Origin: UBA2336 sp964404445
Lineage (GTDB): Bacteria; Bacteroidota; Bacteroidia; Cytophagales; Cyclobacteriaceae
Assembly: GCA_964404445.1 (NCBI GenBank)
Contig: CAYOJW010000005.1
Coordinates: forward strand, 62,001-126,000
Length of the DNA: 64,000 nucleotides
Reading direction: 5' to 3'
Below are positions 8,867-17,565 of the stretch, piece after piece. Within the stretch, counting starts at the first letter, position 1. Each line of letters opens with the position of its first letter. Under the pieces are notes generated by a model that was given only the letters and a program-made list of their open reading frames with translations, did not search any database and was not told the origin of the DNA. The position numbers and the translations under genes are program-made.

Positions 8867-10762
8867 ATGTTAAAACCCGGCTTAATCTACTTATTCATTC
8901 TTCTGAACAGTTTGTGGGCATTCGCGCAAACACCTGAAGAATATACCCAAAAACTAAAGGAGGCTAACAGCCCTGCCGAGTTCCGCCAAACCATCAACTA
9001 TATGGTTGACGATATGTGGGCTGGTAAGTTGAACATCGACTCGAAAGCCGTACAGGATATTTTAACAATTACCCACACCAAACCTTTTGCGAACGATGTA
9101 TTACCAACGGTATATGGATGGCTCGGAACGGTTTTTGGCAACGGGCAGATCGACCAGGCGTTGTTTTACTTTTTAGAGAATGCCAGCACGCTCGAAAAAA
9201 AAGGGAAACACTTAGAGTATGCTGTTGTATGTTTTGAAATAGCGCTGATCCAGCACAAGGCGAAAAATTTTGTCGAGGCCGAAAAGTATTATGAACGCGC
9301 ATTAGCTTTTGGTAAAGACTCGCTCGACCACCGTACACGCATTGGTTGTTCTAACGGCCTGGCACTGATTTATCGTGAAAACCTGCACTACCGCGAAGCA
9401 TTAACCAAATTCCGCGATGCCCTTGTTCTTGCCCATACCAAAAACGACAGAATTTGGGTAGGTATATTAAATGGTAATATCGGCAGCATACATTTTCGCC
9501 AGGGACGATACGACAGCAGCGAATATTATTACCTCGAAAACCTGAAGTACGTGCGCAACACACGCGAAACCGAAAACATTGTCGAAACCTACATTAACCT
9601 CGGTAGGAATTTTCTTCACACCAAACAATACAAAAATGCAAAGGTGTATCTCGACAGCGCCATATACATTCTTGATTCGCGCAACATAAAACTAACCGAT
9701 TTCTTCAACCCCTCAGATGATATTTACGAAACATACGCCTTGCTGTATGCCGAACTGAAAGATTATTCAAAAGCATACGATTACTATAACCGGTTTTACA
9801 AGGTTGTTCAGGAAAAACAAATACAGGTTAACGGCAAGCGATTAGCCCAGTTGCAATCGGCACACGAATTCAAACAAAAACAAACCCATTTCGAATTGCT
9901 GGAAGAAATAAACCAGGCAAACAAAAAGGTTATCCGCCAACAGCAATATGTTCAGATCGCTTTTATCACTATCATTATCGCGCTCACCGGCTTCGTGCTT
10001 TTTGCACTCAGGGTAAGCCAGCAGCGTAAACGATTAAATGTAAAACTCAACGCTGCAAACATTGAACTTGAACGGTTAAACGAAACCAAAAACAAACTAT
10101 TTTCAGTTATCAGTCACGACCTGCGCGGCCCTATCAGCAATCTCGAAGCCATATTGAAGTTAGTGAATACGGGAAGCCTCACCTCCGAAGAGTTTACATT
10201 GCTCGTGAATAAAATTCAGGTGCAGGTTCAGTCAACAGGTAACATTATGAACAGCTTGTTGCAATGGGCACGGACTGAAATCAGCGGTTCAAATTTTAAA
10301 CCTCAAAGAATACCGGCCGATTTCGTAAAAACCGTAGCCGATCAGTTTCAGGCCGATCTTCACAAAAAAGGGATTACCGTTGTTTTTTCATTGTCCGCTA
10401 ACCTGCATTTGGTAGCCGACCGCGATCAGTTAGAAATTATCTTGCGTAACCTGATCAGCAACGCCATCAAGTTTTCGCATCGGGAAGGCACTATAAACAT
10501 CAGCGCAGCGGCATCGGGCAACTTCACGGCCATCAGCATCAGCGATAACGGCATTGGCATGAGTGAAACCGAAATCCATAACCTGTTTAAACCGGGCAAA
10601 CACATTTCACGCCCCGGAACGCAAAACGAAATTGGCACGGGCATCGGGTTATTTATTACGCACGAGATGATTGGCCGTAACGGTGGCACCATTCACATTG
10701 AAAGCGGAAACAACGGCACAACGTTTACCGTTAAGTTTCCGGCTAAAAGCATAAGCAACTGA
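8867..10762 (+). CDS. TPR sensor histidine kinase
   Basis: 631 residues from the ATG at 8867; an upstream TTG at 8855 lies inside the promoter box and would spoil the signal peptide. Signal peptide (1-21), periplasmic TPR repeats (about 80-320), a short coiled coil, one membrane segment (about 361-381), then a HisKA domain with the phospho-acceptor His417 in VISHDLRGP and a HATPase domain with N box (LRNLISNAIKFS), G1 (SDNGIGM) and G2 (GTGIGLF). There is no receiver domain and no response regulator gene next to it, so it is an orphan kinase; its partner is unknown. It is flanked by terminators on both sides. Confidence 0.9.
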   Translation: MLKPGLIYLFILLNSLWAFAQTPEEYTQKLKEANSPAEFRQTINYMVDDMWAGKLNIDSKAVQDILTITHTKPFANDVLPTVYGWLGTVFGNGQIDQALFYFLENASTLEKKGKHLEYAVVCFEIALIQHKAKNFVEAEKYYERALAFGKDSLDHRTRIGCSNGLALIYRENLHYREALTKFRDALVLAHTKNDRIWVGILNGNIGSIHFRQGRYDSSEYYYLENLKYVRNTRETENIVETYINLGRNFLHTKQYKNAKVYLDSAIYILDSRNIKLTDFFNPSDDIYETYALLYAELKDYSKAYDYYNRFYKVVQEKQIQVNGKRLAQLQSAHEFKQKQTHFELLEEINQANKKVIRQQQYVQIAFITIIIALTGFVLFALRVSQQRKRLNVKLNAANIELERLNETKNKLFSVISHDLRGPISNLEAILKLVNTGSLTSEEFTLLVNKIQVQVQSTGNIMNSLLQWARTEISGSNFKPQRIPADFVKTVADQFQADLHKKGITVVFSLSANLHLVADRDQLEIILRNLISNAIKFSHREGTINISAAASGNFTAISISDNGIGMSETEIHNLFKPGKHISRPGTQNEIGTGIGLFITHEMIGRNGGTIHIESGNNGTTFTVKFPAKSISN

Positions 10763-10787
10763 TAAATTAGGTATATAGGGTAACTAT

Positions 10788-10826
10788 AAAAAAAACCACC
10801 TGAGAACAATTCAGGTGGTTTTTTTA
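10788..10826. terminator. bidirectional terminator between kinase and M16 peptidase genes
   Basis: Perfect 14-bp stem (AAAAAACCACCTGA with its complement) around a 7-base loop, with A and T runs on either side so that it serves both converging transcripts. Confidence 0.88.
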
Positions 10827-10848
10827 CTTAATGCTATTCAATTACTGT

Positions 10849-13731
10849 TTACTTCTGTTGCGGGATTTTCTGATCTTTCAGTTTCTCGTTCCCGGTTTTA
10901 AGCTTGCCATTTACATCCAGTTCGATAATTTCATACCCAAGTTTTTCAAGACCGGGCAGAATGCTGGCTTTATCCCCTACTAACAAAATGTTTGCGCTTT
11001 GAGGTTTTATCCATTTTTTAGCCAGCTTATCAACTTCGTCTTTGGTAAGGTTTGCTAATATTTTGTTTTGCTGGTCAACAAAATTAGCGGGCAGGTCGTA
11101 TTCCAGAATACGGTTAATAAAGCCCGCTTTCTGGAAACCGGTTTCGTACAACCGTGCATCGCTCTGCCCCAAAGCGCTTTTCATAAATTTCAATTCGTCA
11201 TCGGTAATACCGGATGTTGTGTATGCTTTCAACTCTTTCATTACTTCCATAACAGCGCTATCGGTAGCGTTGGCACGGATGCCCGAGCTGAAATAAAACT
11301 CACCTGTATATTTATCGCCATACAAATTAGTCCGTGCCCCGTAAGTCCAGCCTTTGTCTTCACGCAGGTTAATGTTTACACGACTGTTGAATGCCCCGCC
11401 TAAAACATAATTGGTTAGCCATGTGTGGTAAAACTCACCGGTTGCATCGTACTTCAGGCCGGTAACACCGCCAATGCGGAACTCTGTTTGTGCAGCTTTG
11501 GGTACATCCACTAAGTAAATGCGGCTCTTATCAACACTGTTGGGTGCGGGTATGGCCGGTAGTTTTATTTCTTTATTGGGTAGTTTACTGAGGAATGACG
11601 TTTTAGCTAATGCTTCTTTCTCGGTAATATCACCCACAACAACAAGCTTGGTGTTTTTAGAAGTCATGTAGTTAGCATAATAATCTTCTACATCTTTCAG
11701 CGTAAGATTTTTGATGGTGTACTCCGTTCCCGCTGCGCTTAATCCCAAAATGCTGTTGCCATAATTCATTTTATTGAAAACATTGGTAGCAACCGATGCC
11801 GGCTGCGCTTTCATTTGCTTGAAATTTTCAATGGATTGCCGTTGAATACGGTTAAAGGCACCTTCGGTAAATTTGGGATTCAGCATTCGCTCTTCGAGTA
11901 ATGCCAGTGTTTTATCAAGGTTTTTCTTCAGCGACTGAACACTGTACGTAACGCCATCCTGCCCGCTGCTTATGCTTACCGAACTACCGAGTTTCTGTAA
12001 TTCGGTTTGTATTTGTTCGGCTGTATAATTTTTAGTGTCATCGTTCATCATCGAAGCAAACATTCGCGCCAGGCCAATTTTGGAGGTATCGGCTGCCTGT
12101 ACCAAATGCCCGCCCGGAATGGTAATAGAAAGCGTTACAATAGGCAACTCAGTAGTTTGTGTACCGATTGCCCTTACGCCATTATCTAACGTTTTCTTCC
12201 AAAAATCCGGAACTTTTACAACCGGATTCGGGCCGCTGCCCGGTAATTTGCTGCGATCGAAGTTATCCTTTGGTTTAAGGTACTTCAACCCGGCATAACC
12301 ATAATCGGGAGCTTTGTAGTTGGCTTTGTTAATCGTATAATTTTCAGGCGCAGCAATGTTGTCTTCTTTGCCTTTGGTGGTAATGCTGAGGATTACCGCT
12401 GATTTGCCTTTAATGTATTTATTGTACGCGCGAAGCACATCGTCTTTCGTAACGCTGGTATAACGCGCCAGTTCTTTACCAATCATATTGGGATTGCCCG
12501 TAAAGGTTTGGTATGAGGCCAATTGCGATGCTTTACCACTCACACTCTGTAAGCGATTGATGTATTGCGACTCGAAACCGCCTTTAAATTTTTCAATATC
12601 CTCATCGGTAACGCCACGCGCTTCAAATGTTTTAATGGCATCGTCAATCAGTTTTTTAGCATCGGCCAACGAACCGCCCGGTGCAGGTGTTATGGTAATG
12701 CTAAACTCACCAGCCAATTCGCTACCGAAATTAAACGCTATTACGTTTAACGCCTTTTGGGTTTTGGTAATCTCCTGGTAGAAAACGGAAGTATTTCCCT
12801 GCCCCAATACCTGTGCGAGGCAAGCCAGTGCGGCTTCATCTTCATGGTAAGCCTGTACCGTTGGGTATGTCAGGGTAAGCCGTGGAATGCGTGCATAGTT
12901 GTCAACCAGCGTTACATAACGATCACCCTCTAATACGGGCGCATCTAACTTCATGTTTTTTACCTCCGGGCCTTTTGGTATCGGGCCGAAATATTTTTCC
13001 ACCAGCTTCACCACATCGGCAGGCTTAACATCGCCACCAATGGTAAGTGTTGCGTTGTTGGGGCCGTACCAGCGCAGGAAGAAGTTTTTCAGATCGTCCA
13101 CATTTACGCGGTTCAGGTCTTCGATGTACCCGATGGTTAACCATGAATACGGATGGCCATAAGGATACAATGTTTTCGAGGTAATCTCGCTGGCCAGTCC
13201 ATAAGGACGGTTATCATAATTTTGCCCGCGTTCGTTCTTAACCGTTTCGCGTTGTATTTCAAATTTGCGCTGGGTAACGGCATCTAACAAAAAGCCCATG
13301 CGGTCGGCTTCTAACCAGATCATTTTTTCTAACTGGTTGCTGGGCACTGTTTCAAAATAATTGGTACGGTCGCGGTTGGTTGTACCGTTTAATGTACCGC
13401 CCGATTCGGTAACAATTTTAAAATGCTGCTCATCGCCTACGTTATCGCTTCCCTGAAACATCATGTGTTCAAAGAAGTGCGCGAAACCGGATTTACCGAT
13501 TTCTTCACGTGCCGAACCTACGTGGTAGGTAACATCAACGTGCACCACCGGGTCGCTGTGATCTTCATGCACAATCAGCGTAAGCCCATTGGGCAGTACA
13601 TATTTTTCGTACGGGATTACCAGTTCAGTACCCTTCTTGCCAACTTTTTCGACAAGTTTGGTTTGGCTGAATAACAATCCGTGCGCTGCCAGGGACAACC
13701 CGCAGGCAAGGAAAAGGATTTTCTTCATCAT
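10849..13731 (-). CDS. M16 family zinc metallopeptidase, two-domain (pitrilysin-like)
   Basis: 960 residues with a signal peptide (1-23, cut near FSQ), so it is exported, probably periplasmic. The inverted zinc motif HxxEH is present as His85-Phe-Phe-Glu88-His89 in the N-terminal half, with the downstream glutamate region near ETVKNERGQNYDNRP. The C-terminal half (about 510-930) is the second, inactive M16 domain with LREDKGWTYGAR-type contact loop that completes the clamshell chamber. Length and order match the Bacteroidota insulinase-like pairs fused in one chain. Met1 and Met2 are adjacent; either may start. Substrates would be short peptides in the envelope. Confidence 0.92.
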   Translation of the reverse strand: MMKKILFLACGLSLAAHGLLFSQTKLVEKVGKKGTELVIPYEKYVLPNGLTLIVHEDHSDPVVHVDVTYHVGSAREEIGKSGFAHFFEHMMFQGSDNVGDEQHFKIVTESGGTLNGTTNRDRTNYFETVPSNQLEKMIWLEADRMGFLLDAVTQRKFEIQRETVKNERGQNYDNRPYGLASEITSKTLYPYGHPYSWLTIGYIEDLNRVNVDDLKNFFLRWYGPNNATLTIGGDVKPADVVKLVEKYFGPIPKGPEVKNMKLDAPVLEGDRYVTLVDNYARIPRLTLTYPTVQAYHEDEAALACLAQVLGQGNTSVFYQEITKTQKALNVIAFNFGSELAGEFSITITPAPGGSLADAKKLIDDAIKTFEARGVTDEDIEKFKGGFESQYINRLQSVSGKASQLASYQTFTGNPNMIGKELARYTSVTKDDVLRAYNKYIKGKSAVILSITTKGKEDNIAAPENYTINKANYKAPDYGYAGLKYLKPKDNFDRSKLPGSGPNPVVKVPDFWKKTLDNGVRAIGTQTTELPIVTLSITIPGGHLVQAADTSKIGLARMFASMMNDDTKNYTAEQIQTELQKLGSSVSISSGQDGVTYSVQSLKKNLDKTLALLEERMLNPKFTEGAFNRIQRQSIENFKQMKAQPASVATNVFNKMNYGNSILGLSAAGTEYTIKNLTLKDVEDYYANYMTSKNTKLVVVGDITEKEALAKTSFLSKLPNKEIKLPAIPAPNSVDKSRIYLVDVPKAAQTEFRIGGVTGLKYDATGEFYHTWLTNYVLGGAFNSRVNINLREDKGWTYGARTNLYGDKYTGEFYFSSGIRANATDSAVMEVMKELKAYTTSGITDDELKFMKSALGQSDARLYETGFQKAGFINRILEYDLPANFVDQQNKILANLTKDEVDKLAKKWIKPQSANILLVGDKASILPGLEKLGYEIIELDVNGKLKTGNEKLKDQKIPQQK

Positions 13732-13888
13732 AATTTATAGATTGGTTAATTAGCAGCGTTGAAGAAACGAAAAAATGGCATACCAAACCACCGCTTTTAC
13801 ATAAACGCGCATAAAACGTTACCGATTTAACTTTAATTAACGCAACCAAAGCAATGTGCAGTATTTTATCGCTTTCGGAGGGTATGGG

Positions 13889-15583
13889 CTAACGGCTAAG
13901 TTGTTTGTTTTGATCCGTAATGAATTGAATCAACAAACTCAAACCCATTACAATACCGCACCCGATTATGTTGTACAACAAAAAGGCAATATCAGTAAAC
14001 TGGTAACAATACAGCACCACGGCTTCGGCCACTAATGCCGACCAGAAAACGGCAGTACCTTTTACACGCTTCAGGTAAAAGGCCGTTAGAAAAACTCCAA
14101 GTATCGTTCCGTAAAACAACGAGCCGATGATGTTTACAAACTGAATAAGGTTTTCGGCAAAGCCCGCCAGAACGGCAAATACCATCGCCAGTACCGCCCA
14201 TAATACGGTAAACCAGCGCGAAGCGCTTACATAATGTTCGGGCTTACCGTGTTGATTGATAGATCGTTTGTAAATATCAACTGTTGTGGTCGATGATAAT
14301 GCGTTTAACTCGCCCGCCATTGACGACATGGCTGCACAAAAAATAACGGCCATTAATAACCCCACAATTCCGTGCGGCAGGTTGCTTAATACAAAGTTGA
14401 GAAATATATAATCACGGTCTTGTGTTTTTGCCTGCGGAACACCTGCCGCGATCGCCTCCTTAACCTGTTCGCGGATATTCTTTTCCTGTTGTTCGATAGC
14501 CTGAATATTCTCTTTAATCGCATGGGTTTCTGAGCCGGATTGAATGGCGTTTACCAATTGATCAACAGACGACCTTTTCTGTTCATACAATGTATTGTAT
14601 TGCTGGTCGAGTTCACGGATTTTACCGGCCTGATCGGTTTGTAATGCCTGCGCCTTTAATACCTGGTTATGAAATACAGGTGCCTGATTGAACAGATAGA
14701 AAACAAACACCAATACCCCAATAAACAAAATCATAAACTGCATGGGGATTTTCAGCAAACCATTGAACATCAACCCCAGTCTGCTTTCGGTAACCGATTT
14801 ACCGCTGAGGTAACGCGCTACCTGCGATTGGTCGGTGCCAAAGTACGACAGGAACAAAAACGTTCCGGCAATTAACCCCGACCAGATATTATACCGGTCG
14901 GAAAGATTGAACTCCAGGTTTACCAGATTAAATTTTCCCAGTTCACCGGCAATGTCGAGCGTATCGCCAAACGAAACATGATCGGGCAATAACGTAAATG
15001 CATATACACCGGCCATAATCATACCGGCCATAACAATGGCTAACTGCTGGCGTTGTGTTAGACTCACGGCTTTTATTCCGCCAGCCGTTACATAGATGAT
15101 TACTAATGTACCAATAAGTATCGTAGTAAAAATTACCGGCCAGCCTAACAACGTTGATAAAACAATGGCTGGTGCATACAAGGTTATACCGGCCGAAAGC
15201 CCTCGCAAAACGAGGAACAACATAGCGGTGAACGATCGCGTTTTCAGGTCGAAACGGGTTTCGAGGTATTCATACGCTGTAAATACTTTTAGCTTGTAAT
15301 AGATCGGCACCATGGTAACCGATATGATGATCATGGCAACAGGCAACCCGAAATAAAACTGAAGAAACCGCATACCGTCTTCTACCGCCTGGCCGGGAAC
15401 CGAAAGAAAAGTAACAGCGCTGGCCTGCGTGGCCATGATGCTTACGCCAATCATCCACCATTTCATGGAGTTGTCGCCTTTCAAATAACTTTCGATGTTC
15501 TTACTGCTCCGGGTTTTCCATGTTCCGTACAGTACAATAAAAAGCAGCGTTCCGCCTAATACGAGCCAGTCTAATGCCGTCAT
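13889..15583 (-). CDS. sodium:solute symporter (SSS family) with a cytoplasmic coiled-coil insert
   Basis: 564 residues from Met at 15583. The frame is open further up to 15664, but the extra 27 residues do not resemble the family N-terminus, while MTALDWLVLGG does. About 13 membrane segments are visible; SSS motifs include WWMIGVSIMATQASAVTF near 42-59 and YFGTDQSQVARY near 247-258. Between two membrane segments there is a polar insert (about 303-391), rich in Gln, Glu and Lys and predicted to form coiled coil, which ordinary SSS proteins lack. The substrate cannot be read from the sequence. It may be a sialic-acid- or sugar-type member. Confidence 0.85.
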   Translation of the reverse strand: MTALDWLVLGGTLLFIVLYGTWKTRSSKNIESYLKGDNSMKWWMIGVSIMATQASAVTFLSVPGQAVEDGMRFLQFYFGLPVAMIIISVTMVPIYYKLKVFTAYEYLETRFDLKTRSFTAMLFLVLRGLSAGITLYAPAIVLSTLLGWPVIFTTILIGTLVIIYVTAGGIKAVSLTQRQQLAIVMAGMIMAGVYAFTLLPDHVSFGDTLDIAGELGKFNLVNLEFNLSDRYNIWSGLIAGTFLFLSYFGTDQSQVARYLSGKSVTESRLGLMFNGLLKIPMQFMILFIGVLVFVFYLFNQAPVFHNQVLKAQALQTDQAGKIRELDQQYNTLYEQKRSSVDQLVNAIQSGSETHAIKENIQAIEQQEKNIREQVKEAIAAGVPQAKTQDRDYIFLNFVLSNLPHGIVGLLMAVIFCAAMSSMAGELNALSSTTTVDIYKRSINQHGKPEHYVSASRWFTVLWAVLAMVFAVLAGFAENLIQFVNIIGSLFYGTILGVFLTAFYLKRVKGTAVFWSALVAEAVVLYCYQFTDIAFLLYNIIGCGIVMGLSLLIQFITDQNKQLSR

Positions 15584-15810
15584 GCGTACAATACAGTTAT
15601 CCGGTAAAACAAAACGATTTGAATGGCTAAAAAAATCAGCAATAACCAATACCAGCCACTCCATTTTTTAAAAACCGGGGGCGTGCTTTCAGGCTCTTCC
15701 ATACGAATAGGTTGATGATTAAAATTTGAAGACAAGGTAAAACTTCGGATGGTATTTGAGATAAAGTTTACACCACCTGTTTATTTTTTGTGCAGATGGA
15801 GAACAGGTTG

Positions 15811-16281
15811 TTAAATTTTTCCTTTTTGCTGGCCGTTCACACTGTAATACCCTTCCTCATCAAATTCGATTTCGATTTTGCTGAGGGCTATACCCTCTTT
15901 CGAAAGGAAGAAAATAGTGAAATGATGATTGGGTATGCCCGCTTTAAGATCATCGGTAAAACCTGAAAATATTTCCTGCCGTGTTCCTACGGCAATTTTT
16001 CGTTTGTTGATAAACGGTTTGTCTGTTTGCTGAATTCGTAGCCGTACTTCACCAGCCTGAAGTTTAATGATTTCGAGTGTGGCCGTGAGGTACGGTAAAG
16101 GCGAATGATCCAGCCTGCGGTTGCGATCGGCCTCTGTTTCGTTCATGCGCACCAGATTTATGTTGGTTCCATCGCTTCGTTTCTTAAACGATAGCTCAAA
16201 AGCGATATGGTACTCCTCCTGGGGTTTGTACGGAACGCTATCCTGCGCCAGCAAAACAACAAAAAGCAACGAGGCGATCAT
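15811..16281 (-). CDS. hypothetical secreted protein
   Basis: 156 residues with a short signal-like N-terminus (MIASLLFVVLLAQ). The rest is a soluble beta-rich sequence without a motif I recognise, though HIAFELSFKKRSDGTNINLVRMNETE and the ending VNGQQKGKI are consistent with a small exported beta protein. It shares the strand of its neighbours but has sizeable gaps on both sides (about 160-230 bases), so it is likely its own unit. Base composition is like the chromosome around it. Confidence 0.6.
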   Translation of the reverse strand: MIASLLFVVLLAQDSVPYKPQEEYHIAFELSFKKRSDGTNINLVRMNETEADRNRRLDHSPLPYLTATLEIIKLQAGEVRLRIQQTDKPFINKRKIAVGTRQEIFSGFTDDLKAGIPNHHFTIFFLSKEGIALSKIEIEFDEEGYYSVNGQQKGKI

Positions 16282-16441
16282 CCCTTAAAGCTAATGTGTT
16301 TTAAGATTAAGATCAAGCCTGGCAGTTTTGTTGGTGAATCTACCGCACACAAATCCATCACGCAACACCAATCAAAGGCTAAATGCTATCGTAAACAGGT
16401 GTTTCAATCACGATGTTTTTCAGGTTGTTAAAGTTAGTGGT

Positions 16442-16864
16442 TTAAGTACCTGCCAACTCATCTTCGGGATAAAAGTATAAATCAAAATCTATCTCGAGTC
16501 CCAACTCAGCAACTCTTTTAATAAGTGTACTGTCAAAGTGCATTCCGGGATTAAAATCTTCACGTATGTGAGAGACAATGGATAATTCACCTTCATATTT
16601 AGACACCAGTGCTTTGAAAACCTCTTTTACAGGTTCAATTACACTCAGCAAAGATTCAACATGTGTTTCTACTGGACTATCGGAAGAAACAGAAGCTTTT
16701 AATTCCCAAGTGCTTTGCTTACGATAAACCGGTTGCTTCCTATTAGGAATCAATTCTCCTTTCAGCCATCCATTTGTTGGCTTCAATTGAAGCTTAGAAC
16801 TGATCTCTTCTAAACTGCAATCAAACTCATGTATTCGTACAAATACTTTGTTCTCGATTGACAT
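16442..16864 (-). CDS. DUF4279 domain protein
   Basis: 140 residues, cytoplasmic. The pattern of an opening beta strand with a charged end (VFVRIHEFDCSLEEISSKLQLKPTN), a central WELK strand, and a late acidic strand (IDFDLYFYPEDE) matches DUF4279 proteins, a small family of unknown function often found as accessory genes. The coding region is more AT-rich than the flanking transporters and sits beside the MITE-like element at 16872, which suggests recent arrival. Confidence 0.7.
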   Translation of the reverse strand: MSIENKVFVRIHEFDCSLEEISSKLQLKPTNGWLKGELIPNRKQPVYRKQSTWELKASVSSDSPVETHVESLLSVIEPVKEVFKALVSKYEGELSIVSHIREDFNPGMHFDSTLIKRVAELGLEIDFDLYFYPEDELAGT

Positions 16865-16871
16865 ATATGTA

Positions 16872-17045
16872 CCCCACTTGGCGCAAGCGTCCGCTTGTGC
16901 CTCCTATCTAATAAAATATATTTCAAGCAATCCTTTTTACCTGCATAATCTCTTGGACTACTGTAAAGCTAACCGCTTTTAATGCTCAGAACAAACTTAA
17001 AAGTTAAAGATTATGGCAAAAGCGAACGCTTGCGTCAGTATGGGG
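16872..17045. mobile_element. MITE-like element with about 24-bp terminal inverted repeats
   Basis: The left end (16872-16895) begins CCCCACTTGGCGCAAGCG and the right end read on the other strand (17045-17021) begins CCCCATACTGACGCAAGCG. About four fifths of the ends match. Each end also contains its own small palindrome built on GCAAGCG/CGCTT. The 125 bases inside hold no ORF. No transposase is nearby and I could not see a target-site duplication, so the class is open. Confidence 0.45.
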
Positions 17046-17057
17046 CGTTGTTCTGTC

Positions 17058-17537
17058 CTATTTTTTAATTAGAATTCCATCTAACATATTTCTTTTTATC
17101 CAAACGTCCTGCAAGTCCGAAGTTTCTAATTTTATTGTCTGCTCATCCCTAAACAATTCAAGTCTCATTTGAAATCGTATTGAATCTGCTTCTACTTTTT
17201 GAATTTCAATGTCTTTGATTTTTAAAAATTGTCCAGATTGATAGTTGTATGATTTTAAATATTCCTTGTCGAAGTACCAATAATCTACCCCTGTCCCTTT
17301 AACTTCAATCAAATCAATTAGTTGGTTATTCAATAAGATATTTACCGTATCTCGGTGTCGAACCTTTTGAATTAAATACTTCTTGTCCCGTTTTCCTTTA
17401 AAGTCAATTTTTGCATTCAGCCCAATATATGATGTGTCAACTGAGTCAATAGGTATGTATTTAACATCCACACCTCCTTGCGAAAACAAGTTTGTATTAA
17501 AAAGAAGAAATATTGTTATTAAAATTATTGTCCTCAT
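17058..17537 (-). CDS. hypothetical secreted protein, AT-rich
   Basis: 159 residues from Met at 17537, chosen because MRTIILITIFLLFNTNLFSQ is a good signal peptide; the frame is open up to 17591 but the extra 18 residues overlap the end of the symporter gene and are not signal-like. The mature part is charged, with two related strand patterns, and has no motif I know. The gene is clearly more AT-rich than both neighbours and lies between the MITE-like element and the SSS gene, which points to horizontal origin. Function unknown. Confidence 0.6.
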   Translation of the reverse strand: MRTIILITIFLLFNTNLFSQGGVDVKYIPIDSVDTSYIGLNAKIDFKGKRDKKYLIQKVRHRDTVNILLNNQLIDLIEVKGTGVDYWYFDKEYLKSYNYQSGQFLKIKDIEIQKVEADSIRFQMRLELFRDEQTIKLETSDLQDVWIKRNMLDGILIKK

Positions 17538-17565
17538 TTTTGACAACGCACTACAACTGTCACCT

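Noticed and set aside
16872..17045. Integron attC sites
   Set aside because: The ends form inverted repeats of one element, there is no integrase gene, and the attC core pattern is not met.
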